A stretch of 64,000 nucleotides of DNA from Paracoccus sanguinis (lineage in GTDB: Bacteria; Pseudomonadota; Alphaproteobacteria; Rhodobacterales; Rhodobacteraceae), in the NCBI RefSeq assembly GCF_900106665.1, contig NZ_FNNA01000001.1, positions 62,001 through 126,000 of the forward strand. The letters are read 5' to 3'. Below, piece by piece: positions 8,722-17,478 of the stretch; positions within the stretch are counted from its first letter, which is position 1; each line of letters begins with the position of its first letter. The translations under genes were made by a program, and so were the position numbers. The notes beneath the pieces were generated by a model. That model worked only from the letters and a program-made list of their open reading frames with translations, made no database searches and had not been told where the DNA came from.

Positions 8722-10995
8722 ATGACCCGCTTTGCCGCCCCCATCGCCGAACAGATCTGGGACATGAAATACCGCCTGCGCGACGCCGACGGCACGCCGC
8801 GGGATGGCTCGGTCGAGGACAGCTGGCGGCGCGTCGCCCGCGATCTCGCCAGCGTCGAGGCCGACCCCGCCGCGTGGGAGGACCGCTTCTACGCCGCGCT
8901 CGAGGATTTCCGCTTCCTGCCGGCCGGCCGCATCCTGTCGGGCGCGGGCACGGGGCGGTCGGTCACGCTCTTCAACTGCTTCGTCATGGGCACCATCCCC
9001 GACAGCATGGAGGGCATCTTCCAGTCTCTCAAGGAAGCCGCGCTCACGATGCAGCAGGGCGGCGGGATCGGCTACGACTTCTCGACCATCCGGCCCAAGG
9101 GGGCGCCGGTGACGGGGGTGGCGGCGGATGCCTCGGGGCCGCTGTCGTTCATGGACGTGTGGGACGCGATGTGCCGCACGATCATGTCGGCGGGCTCGCG
9201 CCGCGGGGCGATGATGGCCACCATGCGCTGCGATCACCCCGACATCGAGGCCTTCATCGCCGCCAAGCAGGACAGCGCCCGGCTGCGGATGTTCAACCTG
9301 TCGGTGCTGGTCACCGACGAGTTCATGGCCGCGCTCAAGGCCGATGGCGACTGGCCGCTGGTCTTCGGCGGGCAGGTCTACCGCACCCTGCGCGCCCGCG
9401 ATCTGTGGGACCGGATCATGCGCGCGACCTATGACTACGCCGAGCCGGGGGTGATCTTCATCGACCGGATCAACGCGATGAACAACCTCGCCTATGCCGA
9501 GACGATCGCCGCGACCAACCCCTGCGGCGAACAGCCCCTGCCGCCCTATGGCGCCTGCCTCCTGGGCTCGGTGAACCTCGCCCGTCTGGTCCGCGACCCC
9601 TTCGGCCCCGAGGCGTCGCTGGACGAGGACGCGCTGGACGAGCTGGTGACCGTCGCCGTGCGGATGATGGACAACGTGGTAGACGCGAGCCGCTTTCCCC
9701 TGCCCCAGCAGGCCGCCGAGGCGCGCGCCAAGCGGCGCATCGGGCTGGGCGTCACCGGGCTTGCCGACGCGCTGATGATGGTCGGGCTGCGCTACGGCGC
9801 GCCCGAGGCCGCCGCCGCCACCCGCGGCTGGATGCGCCGCATCGCCCGCGCGGCCTATCTCGCCAGCGCCGATCTGGCGCGGGAAAAGGGCGCCTTCCCG
9901 CTCTACGACGCCGAGGCGTTCCTCGCCTCGGGCTTCATGCAGCGGATGGACGAGGACGTGCGCGCCGCGATCCGCACCCACGGCATCCGGAACGCGCTGC
10001 TGACCTCGGTCGCGCCCACCGGCACGATCTCGCTTTACGCCGGCAACGTCAGCTCGGGGATCGAGCCGGTGTTCGCGCTGAGCTACACCCGCAAGATCCT
10101 GCAGAAGGACGGCACCCGCAGCGAGGAAGAGGTGGTGGACTATGCCGCGAGCCTCTGGCGCGAACGGATGGGCGACGCCCCCCTGCCCGACTGGTTCGTG
10201 GACGCCCAGACGCTCGACCCGCTCGACCATGTCGCCATGCAGGCGGCGGCGCAGGAATGGGTGGACAGCTCGATCTCGAAGACTATCAACTGCCCGCCCG
10301 ACATCCCGTTCGAGGCGTTCAAGGACGTCTACCTCGCCGCGTGGGACCAGGGCTGCAAGGGCTGCACCACCTATCGCCCGAACGCCGTGACCGGCTCGGT
10401 CCTGTCGGTGGCCGAACCCGCCCCCGCCCCCGCCACCGCGCCCGCAGAGCAGCTGCCGGCGGTCTATCTCGAGGCGCCGATGGACAGGCCGCAGGCGCTC
10501 GAGGGGGCGACCTACAAGCTCAAGTTCCCGGGCAGCGAGCACGCGATCTACATCACCCTCAACGACATCGAGGAGGGCGGCCGGCGCCGGCCGTTTGAGG
10601 TGTTCATCAACTCGAAGAACATGGAACATTACGCCTGGACCGTGGCGCTGACGCGGATGATCTCGGCGGTGTTCCGGCGCGGCGGCGACGTGTCCTTCGT
10701 GGTCGAGGAGCTGAAGGCCGTGTTCGACCCCCGCGGCGGGGCCTGGATCGAGGGCCGCTACGTCCCCTCGATCCTCGCCGCGATCGGCGGCGTGATCGAG
10801 CGGCACATGGTGGCGATCGGCTTCCTCGCCGCCGAGGGCGCGGGGCTGAAGGCCGACCCGACCGCCGACGCCGCGCCCCCCGCGCCGGGGGCTGTGCCGG
10901 TCGGTCCCTCGTGCCCGGCCTGCGGGATGCCGGGGATGCGGATGGTCGAGGGCTGCCTGACCTGCCCGAGCTGCGGCCACTCGAAATGCGGCTGA
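8722..10995 (+). CDS. Adenosylcobalamin-dependent ribonucleoside-diphosphate reductase (short class II type)
   Basis: A protein of 757 aa; start chosen at the ATG at 8722 (MTRFAAPIAEQIWDMKYR), since upstream in-frame codons look non-coding. It is a class II ribonucleotide reductase. A substrate-site cysteine lies in LFNCFVMGT (C86). The central active-site motif NPCGEQ carries N266, C268 and E270. The glycine-rich GGGIGYDFSTIRPKG segment and the APTGTISLYAGN segment are also family hallmarks. The C-terminus ends in a cysteine cluster (CPACGM, then CLTCPSCGHSKC), probably a zinc-ribbon or redox tail for reductant interaction. It differs from the long nrdJ at the left edge, so the genome has two class II enzymes. 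A perfect hairpin at 11001-11025 follows the stop. Confidence 0.93.
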   Translation: MTRFAAPIAEQIWDMKYRLRDADGTPRDGSVEDSWRRVARDLASVEADPAAWEDRFYAALEDFRFLPAGRILSGAGTGRSVTLFNCFVMGTIPDSMEGIFQSLKEAALTMQQGGGIGYDFSTIRPKGAPVTGVAADASGPLSFMDVWDAMCRTIMSAGSRRGAMMATMRCDHPDIEAFIAAKQDSARLRMFNLSVLVTDEFMAALKADGDWPLVFGGQVYRTLRARDLWDRIMRATYDYAEPGVIFIDRINAMNNLAYAETIAATNPCGEQPLPPYGACLLGSVNLARLVRDPFGPEASLDEDALDELVTVAVRMMDNVVDASRFPLPQQAAEARAKRRIGLGVTGLADALMMVGLRYGAPEAAAATRGWMRRIARAAYLASADLAREKGAFPLYDAEAFLASGFMQRMDEDVRAAIRTHGIRNALLTSVAPTGTISLYAGNVSSGIEPVFALSYTRKILQKDGTRSEEEVVDYAASLWRERMGDAPLPDWFVDAQTLDPLDHVAMQAAAQEWVDSSISKTINCPPDIPFEAFKDVYLAAWDQGCKGCTTYRPNAVTGSVLSVAEPAPAPATAPAEQLPAVYLEAPMDRPQALEGATYKLKFPGSEHAIYITLNDIEEGGRRRPFEVFINSKNMEHYAWTVALTRMISAVFRRGGDVSFVVEELKAVFDPRGGAWIEGRYVPSILAAIGGVIERHMVAIGFLAAEGAGLKADPTADAAPPAPGAVPVGPSCPACGMPGMRMVEGCLTCPSCGHSKCG

Positions 10996-11000
10996 CGCCG

Positions 11001-11025
11001 GATGCGGCAGGGTTTCTGCCGCATC
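11001..11025 (+). terminator. Stem-loop terminator after the class II RNR gene
   Basis: A perfect 10-bp stem (GATGCGGCAG / CTGCCGCATC) with a 5-nt loop GGTTT starts 5 bp after the RNR stop. The T-tract is missing (the sequence continues CGCCCTTGAC), so termination may be partial or rho-assisted. Confidence 0.65.
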
Positions 11026-11030
11026 CGCCC

Positions 11031-11059
11031 TTGACTTTCAGACCCCCGGCCCCGATCTA
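11031..11059 (+). promoter_or_regulatory. Candidate promoter of the rhlE-type helicase gene
   Basis: TTGACT at 11031-11036 and GATCTA at 11054-11059 are separated by 17 bp, directly behind the RNR terminator. Transcription from here would give a leader of about 210 nt before the helicase start. Confidence 0.45.
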
Positions 11060-11276
11060 GGCCACGTCTAGGAACCCGCTGCCGCGTGAGCAGCCGCAGT
11101 CTGACTGCCAAGGGCCGGACGCTCAATCGGTTTCCCCTCTCACGCAGGGTTGCCCGCGGGACTTCGTATCGCCCCGCGCCCCTGACGTTGCCGCGACCGA
11201 CCCCTGACCGGGGCGGCGTCGGCGTGATCTTTCCGCGCGGCCCGATACGGGGGCGGCGCCACAGGACCATGAGAAT

Positions 11277-12779
11277 ATGACTGACAACATGACCCAAGCC
11301 CGCCCCGCCAACCCGGCCGGGCGCACCCAGAAACCCCGCCGCAGCGGCGACGCCCCCCATCGCGGCCCCCGCGAGGGCGCGCACGGCACCGACGGCCCGC
11401 GCGGCAAGTCGCGCTTCGACGCCGACAAGCCGAAATCCGCGGGCTTCGGCGCCCGCCGCGGCCCCGGCCGCGCCAAGAAGGCGCGCGCCGAAGGCCAGGC
11501 CGAGCCCTTCATCCGCCGCGCCATCCCCGAGATGGACACGGCCTTCACCCGCATGGGCATCGACCCGCGCGTGGCGATCAACCTGCCCGAGCTGGGGCTG
11601 AACGAGCCGACGCCGATCCAGGCCGAGGCCATCCCGGCGCTGGTCGCGGGCCGTGACCTGCTGGGCCTCGCCCAGACCGGCACCGGCAAGACCGCCGCCT
11701 TCAGCCTGCCGATGCTGACCCGCCTCGTGAGCAAGGGCGAGCGCGCCGAGCCGATGAGCTGCAAGGCGCTGATCCTCGCCCCCACCCGCGAGCTGGCCAC
11801 CCAGATCGCCCAGAACGTCGAGGCCTTCGCCCGCGGCACCGGCATCCGCAGCTTCCGGGTCGTCGGCGGCGCCTCGATCAACGTGCAGGTGGACCGCCTC
11901 GCCCGCGGCGTCGACGTGCTGATCGCCACGCCCGGCCGCCTGATCGACCTGATCGAGCGCAAGGCTGTCCGCTTCGACCAGACCCGCTATCTGGTGCTGG
12001 ACGAGGCCGACCAGATGCTCGACATCGGCTTCATCCACGCGCTACGTCGCATCGCCAAGCTGCTGCCGGCCGAGCGCCAGACGATGCTCTTCTCGGCCAC
12101 CATGCCGAAGCTGATGGAAGAGCTGGCCGACAGCTATCTGACCGATCCGGTCCGCGTGGCGGTGAACCCGCCGGGCAAGGCCGCCGAAAAGATCGACCAG
12201 GGCGTCCACTTCGTGAACCAGGGCGACAAGGCGGCGCTCTTGGCCGAGTATCTCTCGAAACACCCGGGCGAGCTTGCGATCGTCTTCGGCCGCACCAAGC
12301 ACGGGTCCGAGAAGCTGTCGAAGCTGCTCGAGAAATGGGGCTTCTCGGTCGCCGCGATCCACGGCAACAAATCGCAGGGCCAGCGTGAGCGGGCGCTCTC
12401 GTCCTTCCGCTCGGAAGAGACGCAGGTGCTCGTGGCGACCGACGTCGCGGCGCGCGGGCTCGACATCCCGCAGGTGGCGCATGTTTATAACTACGACCTG
12501 CCGAACGTGCCCGAGAACTACGTCCACCGCATCGGCCGCACCGCGCGCGCCGGGCGTGACGGCCGCGCCGTGGCGTTCTGCGCCCCGGCCGAGGTCGGTG
12601 AGCTCAGGGCCGTGGAAAAGGCCATGAAGGCGCAGATCCCGGTCATCGGCGGCGAGCCGCCGGCTGGTCCCGTGCCCAGCCCGCGCAAGCCCGGCGCCCG
12701 CCCGCAGGGCGACGGTGCCGCCCGCAAGCGCCCGGCGCGCCGCCCCTCGCGCGCGCCGAAGGGCCAGCAGCGCGGCTGA
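11277..12779 (+). CDS. rhlE: DEAD-box RNA helicase, RhlE type
   Basis: A protein of 500 aa. It contains the DEAD-box motifs in order: Q motif (NEPTPIQAEAIP), motif I AQTGTGKTAAF, Ia PTRELA, TPGR, motif II DEAD, motif III SAT, then ARGLDIP and HRIGRTARAG (motifs V and VI). A basic Arg/Pro/Gly-rich N-terminal extension of about 75 aa and a basic C-terminal tail of about 50 aa flank the core and probably bind RNA. An alternative start lies at 11289. The role is ATP-dependent remodelling of RNA, in ribosome assembly or mRNA decay. The 250-nt upstream space suggests a long leader, a feature often linked to cold-inducible helicases. A terminator follows at 12803. Confidence 0.93.
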   Translation: MTDNMTQARPANPAGRTQKPRRSGDAPHRGPREGAHGTDGPRGKSRFDADKPKSAGFGARRGPGRAKKARAEGQAEPFIRRAIPEMDTAFTRMGIDPRVAINLPELGLNEPTPIQAEAIPALVAGRDLLGLAQTGTGKTAAFSLPMLTRLVSKGERAEPMSCKALILAPTRELATQIAQNVEAFARGTGIRSFRVVGGASINVQVDRLARGVDVLIATPGRLIDLIERKAVRFDQTRYLVLDEADQMLDIGFIHALRRIAKLLPAERQTMLFSATMPKLMEELADSYLTDPVRVAVNPPGKAAEKIDQGVHFVNQGDKAALLAEYLSKHPGELAIVFGRTKHGSEKLSKLLEKWGFSVAAIHGNKSQGQRERALSSFRSEETQVLVATDVAARGLDIPQVAHVYNYDLPNVPENYVHRIGRTARAGRDGRAVAFCAPAEVGELRAVEKAMKAQIPVIGGEPPAGPVPSPRKPGARPQGDGAARKRPARRPSRAPKGQQRG

Positions 12780-12802
12780 CCCCGCGCCCGCCTCGATCCT
12801 GT

Positions 12803-12838
12803 CCAGCCCGGCGCCCCCCGCGTCGGGCTGGATCTTTT
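12803..12838 (+). terminator. Rho-independent terminator after rhlE
   Basis: CCAGCCCG (12803-12810) pairs with CGGGCTGG (12824-12831) and is followed by ATCTTTT. The stem lies in the rhlE-tdk gap and points on the plus strand. Confidence 0.75.
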
Positions 12839-12895
12839 CGGCCCCCCCGTGCGCCCGGCCCTTGCAGCCGCCGCGCCGAGTTGGCACCCCGCGGC

Positions 12896-13468
12896 ATGGC
12901 CAAGCTCTATTTCCACTACTCGACGATGAACGCCGGCAAGAGCACGCTCCTGCTGCAAGCCGCCCACAACTACCGCGAGCGGGGCATGACGCCCCTGCTG
13001 CTCATCGCGGCGCTCGACACCCGCGCGGGGCCGGGGCGGATCGGCAGCCGCATCGGGCTCGGCGCCGACGCCATCGCCTTCGACGCCGACACCGACCTCT
13101 TCGCGCTGATCGCGGCCGAGGGCCCCGACGCCGCCTGCATCTTCGTGGACGAGGCGCAGTTCCTTACCCCCGCGCAGGTCTGGCAGCTCGCCCGGGTGGC
13201 CGACGACCGCGGCCAGCCGGTCATGGCCTACGGCCTGCGCACCGATTTCCGCGGCGAGCTGTTCCCCGGCTCGGCGGCGCTGCTCGCGCTTGCCGACGAC
13301 CTGCGCGAGGTGCGCACGATCTGCCATTGCGGGCGCAAGGCCACGATGGTGGTGCGGCTCGGGCCGGAGGGCGCGGTGCTGCGCGAGGGCGCCCAGATCC
13401 AGGTCGGCGGGAACGAAAGCTACGTCTCGCTCTGCCGCCGCCACTGGCGCGCGGCGATGGGCGCCTGA
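12896..13468 (+). CDS. tdk: Thymidine kinase
   Basis: A protein of 190 aa, starting at the ATG at 12896 (MAKLYFHYSTMNAGKSTLLL); the codons just upstream are not conserved-looking. It is a type II thymidine kinase. The P-loop MNAGKST is at residues 11-17 and the DEAQF motif at 85-89. The substrate lasso/zinc region carries CHCGRKA and, near the C-terminus, CRRHW; these give the cysteines and histidine of the structural zinc site. The enzyme phosphorylates thymidine in the salvage pathway. With tmk (14769) and two ribonucleotide reductases in the same window, several steps of dTTP supply are encoded nearby, though not in one operon. Confidence 0.94.
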   Translation: MAKLYFHYSTMNAGKSTLLLQAAHNYRERGMTPLLLIAALDTRAGPGRIGSRIGLGADAIAFDADTDLFALIAAEGPDAACIFVDEAQFLTPAQVWQLARVADDRGQPVMAYGLRTDFRGELFPGSAALLALADDLREVRTICHCGRKATMVVRLGPEGAVLREGAQIQVGGNESYVSLCRRHWRAAMGA

Positions 13469-13578
13469 GCCGGTTCAGGGAATCTTTACCGCCGCGCTGT
13501 AGGACGAGACCGGGGGTGAGCGTTGCGGCAGCGCTGCGGCTGCGTTAACCCTGACGCCGAACCGGCAAAGGACGACCC

Positions 13579-14748
13579 ATGCGGCTTTCATCGCTTCCTC
13601 GCACCGCCCGCGGCGCGCTTGCTGCCGCGATCCTGGCGCTGACCGCGCTGCCCGCGGCGGCGTTCGACACCACCGCCCGCGCGGCCTGGGTCTATGACGT
13701 GGCCACCGGCACGGTGCTGATGGAAAAGGACGCCGACCGGGCGATTCCTCCCGCCTCGATGTCCAAGCTGATGACCGTCTACATGCTGTTCGACGCGATC
13801 CAAGAGGGGCGCGTCAGCCTCGACACGCGCTTCCCCGTCTCGACCAAGGCCCGGCAGATGAAGGGCTCGACGATGTTCCTGAACGAGCGCGACCGCCCGA
13901 CGGTGGAAGAGCTCATCAAGGGGATCATCGTGCTCTCGGGCAACGATGCCTGCGTGGTCGTGGCCGAGGGGCTGGCCGGCACAGAAGAGGCCTTCGCCCG
14001 CGAGGCGACGGCCCGGGCCAAGGCCCTGGGGCTGACCGAGACGCATCTGACCAACGCCTCGGGCTGGCCGGACCCCGGGCACCGGATGTCCACCCATGAC
14101 CTCGGCGTGCTCGCCCAGCACCTGATCACGGACTTCCCCGAGCTCTACAAGAACTTCTCGATCAAGGAATACGCCTTCGACAACCGCGCGCCCGCCAACC
14201 GCCACAACCGCAACCCGATCCTCGGGCTCGGGATCGGCGCGGACGGGCTCAAGACCGGTCATACCGAAGAGGCGGGCTACGGCCTCGTGGGGTCGGCTGT
14301 ACAGGACGGGCGGCGGGTGATCTTCGTGCTCAGCGGGCTCGGGTCGGAAAAGGCGCGGGCCGAGGAATCCGAGCGCATCGTCAACTGGGCCTTCCGCCAG
14401 TTCACCATGAAGACCGTGGTGCCGAAGGGGGAACGGGTGGCCTGGGCGCCCGTCTGGCTGGGGGCCGCGCGGCGGGTGGCGCTGACCACGCAGGACGGCG
14501 TGAATGTGCTGATCCCGGCCGGGGCGGCCGCGGGCGTGACGGCCGAGGCGGTGTTCGACGGTCCGATCGAGGCCCCGATCACCGCCGGGCAGCGGCTGGG
14601 CGAGCTCGTCGTGACGGTGCCGGGGTCGGTGCAGTCGCGCCTGCCGCTGGTCGCCGCCGATGACGTGCCGCGTGCAGGCTTCATGGGCCGGATGCAGAAC
14701 GCCGCGATGCGGCTGGGCCGTCAGGCCGCCGCCGCCGTCGGCGGCTGA
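13579..14748 (+). CDS. dacC: D-alanyl-D-alanine carboxypeptidase (penicillin-binding protein 5/6 family)
   Basis: A protein of 389 aa with a signal peptide of about 28 residues ending LPAAAFD. The three active-site motifs of the serine D,D-peptidase fold are present: SxxK as SMSK within IPPASMSKLMTVYM, SGN in IVLSGNDACVVV, and KTG in DGLKTGHTEEAGYG. A C-terminal beta domain follows, and the last about 20 residues (GRMQNAAMRLGRQAAAAVGG) look like the amphipathic membrane anchor of PBP5/6. The enzyme trims the terminal D-Ala of peptidoglycan pentapeptides in the periplasm. It is the first gene of the run to tmk, holB and tatD, 20 bp before tmk. The symbol is chosen by family; dacA would be equally valid. 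Confidence 0.92.
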   Translation: MRLSSLPRTARGALAAAILALTALPAAAFDTTARAAWVYDVATGTVLMEKDADRAIPPASMSKLMTVYMLFDAIQEGRVSLDTRFPVSTKARQMKGSTMFLNERDRPTVEELIKGIIVLSGNDACVVVAEGLAGTEEAFAREATARAKALGLTETHLTNASGWPDPGHRMSTHDLGVLAQHLITDFPELYKNFSIKEYAFDNRAPANRHNRNPILGLGIGADGLKTGHTEEAGYGLVGSAVQDGRRVIFVLSGLGSEKARAEESERIVNWAFRQFTMKTVVPKGERVAWAPVWLGAARRVALTTQDGVNVLIPAGAAAGVTAEAVFDGPIEAPITAGQRLGELVVTVPGSVQSRLPLVAADDVPRAGFMGRMQNAAMRLGRQAAAAVGG

Positions 14749-14768
14749 CGCGCCGGGGCCCGCGGACG

Positions 14769-15482
14769 GTGTTCATCAGCCTCGAGGGCATCGACGGGTC
14801 GGGCAAGTCCACCCAGGCGCGGCGTCTGGCCGAAGCGCTGAGGGCCGAGGGACGCGAGGTCGTGCTAACCCGCGAGCCCGGCGGCGCGCCGGGGGCCGAG
14901 GACATCCGCCGCCTGCTGGTCGAGGGCAGCGCCGACCGCTGGTCGGCCGAGACCGAACTGCTGCTTTTCACTGCCGCGCGCCGCGATCACCTCGAACGGA
15001 CCATCCGCCCGGCGCTCGACCGCGGGGCATGGGTCGTGACCGACCGCTTTGCCGACTCGACCCGCGTCTATCAGGGGGCGACCCGCGGCGACCTGCGCGG
15101 AGCGGTCGATGCGCTGCACGCGCTGATGATCGGGGTCGAGCCGGACCGGACCTTCGTGATCGACCTCGACCCGGCCGAGGCGCTGGCACGGACCCTGCGC
15201 CGGCAGCAACCGGGCGATCTCCCGCCCGCCGCCGAGCTGGCCGAGGCGGCCGCGCGCGCCGTCGCCGCGCCGCCGGTCGCGGCCGTGCCCGCCGGCACCC
15301 ACCTTCCGTCAAGCGACGATGCCGCCGCCGAGGACCGCTTCGAATCGATGGGCCTGCCGTTCCAACGCGCGCTGCGCGACGGGTTCCGGGCGCTCGCCGC
15401 GGCCCATCCCGACCGCATCCGCCTGATCGACGGCAGCGGCCCGGCCGAGGCAGTCGCCGCCCGCGTTCGCGCGGCGCTCTGA
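14769..15482 (+). CDS. tmk: Thymidylate kinase with an enlarged LID region
   Basis: A protein of 237 aa with a GTG start; E. coli Tmk is 213 aa. It phosphorylates dTMP to dTDP. The P-loop EGIDGSGKST is at about residues 6-15, the TREPGG motif at 34-39, and DRFADSTRVYQG (dTMP site) at about 92-103. The LID motif DRFE occurs at about 189-192. About 40 Ala/Pro-rich residues (about 146-187) sit between the LARTLRR arginines and DRFE, where typical enzymes have only a short loop; this explains the extra length. It lies 20 bp after dacC and 2 bp before holB. Confidence 0.93.
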   Translation: MFISLEGIDGSGKSTQARRLAEALRAEGREVVLTREPGGAPGAEDIRRLLVEGSADRWSAETELLLFTAARRDHLERTIRPALDRGAWVVTDRFADSTRVYQGATRGDLRGAVDALHALMIGVEPDRTFVIDLDPAEALARTLRRQQPGDLPPAAELAEAAARAVAAPPVAAVPAGTHLPSSDDAAAEDRFESMGLPFQRALRDGFRALAAAHPDRIRLIDGSGPAEAVAARVRAAL

Positions 15483-15484
15483 GG

Positions 15485-16594
15485 ATGGCCCGCGACCTCG
15501 CCCCCGACGACCCGCCGGTCGAATCCGACCGCGTCCCCGGCGCCCCGCACCCGCGCGAGACGCCCCGCGTCATCGGCCAGGACGAGGCCGCGGCCGGTTT
15601 CCTCGACGCCGCCGCTGCCGGCCGGCTGCACCACGGCTGGCTGATCACCGGCCCGCGCGGCACCGGCAAGGCGACGCTCGCCTGGGCCATCGCCCGCTGG
15701 CTCATCGCCGGCGGCGAACCCGGCCGGCTCGAGGTCGACCCTGACCACCCGGCCGCCCGCCGGATGCGCGCGCTGGCCGAGCCGCGGCTGCATCTCGTGC
15801 GCCGCAGCGAGGATGACAAGGGCCGCCTCAGGGCCGAGATCGTCATCGACGACATCCGCCGGATGATCGAGTTCTTCCACCTCTCGGCCATCGACGGCGG
15901 CCGCCGGGTGGTGATCATCGACGCCGCCGACGACATGAACCCCCAGTCCGCGAACGCGGTCCTCAAGATGCTCGAGGAACCGCCGCGCGACGCCATGCTG
16001 CTGCTCATCTCGCACCAGCCCGGGCGGCTCTTGCCGACGATCCGCTCGCGCTGCCGGCAGCTCCGCCTCGGGCCGCTCGCACCCGACGACATGGCCGCGG
16101 CGCTGGCCCCGCTCGAGGTCGAGGGCGACCCGGCCCGCCTGGCCGCGCTTGCCGCCGGCTCGGTGGGCGAGGCGCTGCGGCTTGCCGGGCAGGACGGGCT
16201 TTCGCGCTACGGCGACCTCGTGGCGCTGTTCCAGACCCTGCCGCAGATGGACCGCAGCCGCGCCGCGGCGCTGGCCGAGACGGCGGGCGGGCGGCCGGGC
16301 CCGGACGGCGATCCCTTCGACCTGACCATGACGCTTCTCGACCGTTTCCTCGCCCGCGCCGCCCGCGCCGGCCTGATGGGCCCGCCGCTGCCCGAGGCCG
16401 CGGACGGCGAGGCCGCCCTGCTCGCCCGCCTGTCCCCCGACGAGCCCGCCGCGCGCCGCTGGGCCGAGGCGCAGGCCGAGCTGTCGGCGCGGGCCCGGCG
16501 CGGCCGGGCGGTCAACCTTGACCCCGCGGCGCTGGTGATGGATATGCTCATGACCCTCGCCCAGACCGGCGCCGACGCGCCCGCGCGGGGATGA
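15485..16594 (+). CDS. holB: DNA polymerase III subunit delta-prime
   Basis: A protein of 369 aa, ATG at 15485. It is a clamp-loader AAA+ subunit of the replicative polymerase. The P-loop is GPRGTGKATLAWAIARWL. The Walker-B-like segment is VVIIDAADDMNPQSANAVLKMLEEPP, followed by sensor 1 LLISHQPGRLLPTIRSRCRQL. The Walker B acidic pair is degenerate (IDAAD), and the conserved SRC motif near the end of the AAA domain is present, as expected for delta-prime rather than gamma/tau. It lies 2 bp after tmk and overlaps tatD by 4 bp (ATGA). The tmk-holB-tatD order is common in proteobacteria. Confidence 0.93.
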   Translation: MARDLAPDDPPVESDRVPGAPHPRETPRVIGQDEAAAGFLDAAAAGRLHHGWLITGPRGTGKATLAWAIARWLIAGGEPGRLEVDPDHPAARRMRALAEPRLHLVRRSEDDKGRLRAEIVIDDIRRMIEFFHLSAIDGGRRVVIIDAADDMNPQSANAVLKMLEEPPRDAMLLLISHQPGRLLPTIRSRCRQLRLGPLAPDDMAAALAPLEVEGDPARLAALAAGSVGEALRLAGQDGLSRYGDLVALFQTLPQMDRSRAAALAETAGGRPGPDGDPFDLTMTLLDRFLARAARAGLMGPPLPEAADGEAALLARLSPDEPAARRWAEAQAELSARARRGRAVNLDPAALVMDMLMTLAQTGADAPARG

Positions 16595-17478
16595 ACGCTG
16601 ACCCCGAGGCCGGGACCGATCCGATGAGCACCGACGCACCCCGGCCCGCCCGGTCCCCCGAACCCGTGGCGCAGAACCCTGCGGACCGTCCGCAGCTCGT
16701 GGACAGCCACTGCCACCTCGATTTCCCCGATTTCGCCGGCGAGCTGCCGGCGCTGGTCGACCGCGCCCGCGCCGCAGGCGTCACCCGGATGGTGACGATC
16801 TGCACCCGGTTGCGGCTGGAACCCTCGGTCCGCGCGATTGCCGAGGCGCATGACGGCGTCTTCTACGCCGCCGGCACCCACCCGATGTATGCCGCCGAAG
16901 AGCCGCTGGCGACGGTCGAGGATCTCGTCGCCCTCTCCCGTCACCCGAAGTTCGTGGGCATCGGCGAGACAGGGCTCGACTACCACTACACCGCCGAAAG
17001 CGCCGCCCGGCAGGCCGAGAGCCTGCTGGTGCACATCGAGGCCGCGCGCCGCACCGGCCTGCCGCTCATCATCCACGCGCGCGACGCCGACGACGACATG
17101 GCGGCGATCCTGACCCGCGAGCACGCGGCGGGCGGCTTTACCGGCGTGATGCACTGCTACACCTCGGGGCCGGCGCTGGCCGAGGCGGCGCTCGGGATCG
17201 GCTTCTACCTGTCGATGTCGGGCATCGCGGCCTTCCCGCGCTCGACCGAGCTGCGCGAGATCTTCGCGGCCGCCCCCCGCGACCGCATCCTGGTCGAGAC
17301 AGACGCCCCCTACCTCGCCCCGCCCCCGCACCGCGGCAAGCGGAACGAGCCCGCTTACGTCGCCCACACCGCCAGGGTGGGTGCGGCGCTGTTCGAGATG
17401 GAGGAGTCCGCGTTCGCCGCCCTGACCAGCGCCAACTTCGACCGCCTGTTCACGCGCGCCGCGGGGGCCGCGGGGTGA
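16591..17478 (+). CDS. tatD: TatD-family metal-dependent hydrolase/DNase
   Basis: A protein of 295 aa from the ATG at 16591, which overlaps the holB stop. An alternative start at 16624 would remove 11 residues. Metal ligands of the TIM-barrel amidohydrolase fold are visible: DSHCHLDF (H-x-H), GETGLDYHY, the HAR motif in LPLIIHARDADDD, VMHCYTSG, and the terminal ETDAPYLAPPPHRGKRNEP. These match the YcfH/TatD subfamily. Members are 3'-5' exonucleases or D-aminoacyl-tRNA-type hydrolases; the precise role is not settled by sequence. The first about 35 residues are a low-complexity Pro/Ala extension. The next gene overlaps by 4 bp. Confidence 0.92.
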   Translation: MNADPEAGTDPMSTDAPRPARSPEPVAQNPADRPQLVDSHCHLDFPDFAGELPALVDRARAAGVTRMVTICTRLRLEPSVRAIAEAHDGVFYAAGTHPMYAAEEPLATVEDLVALSRHPKFVGIGETGLDYHYTAESAARQAESLLVHIEAARRTGLPLIIHARDADDDMAAILTREHAAGGFTGVMHCYTSGPALAEAALGIGFYLSMSGIAAFPRSTELREIFAAAPRDRILVETDAPYLAPPPHRGKRNEPAYVAHTARVGAALFEMEESAFAALTSANFDRLFTRAAGAAG

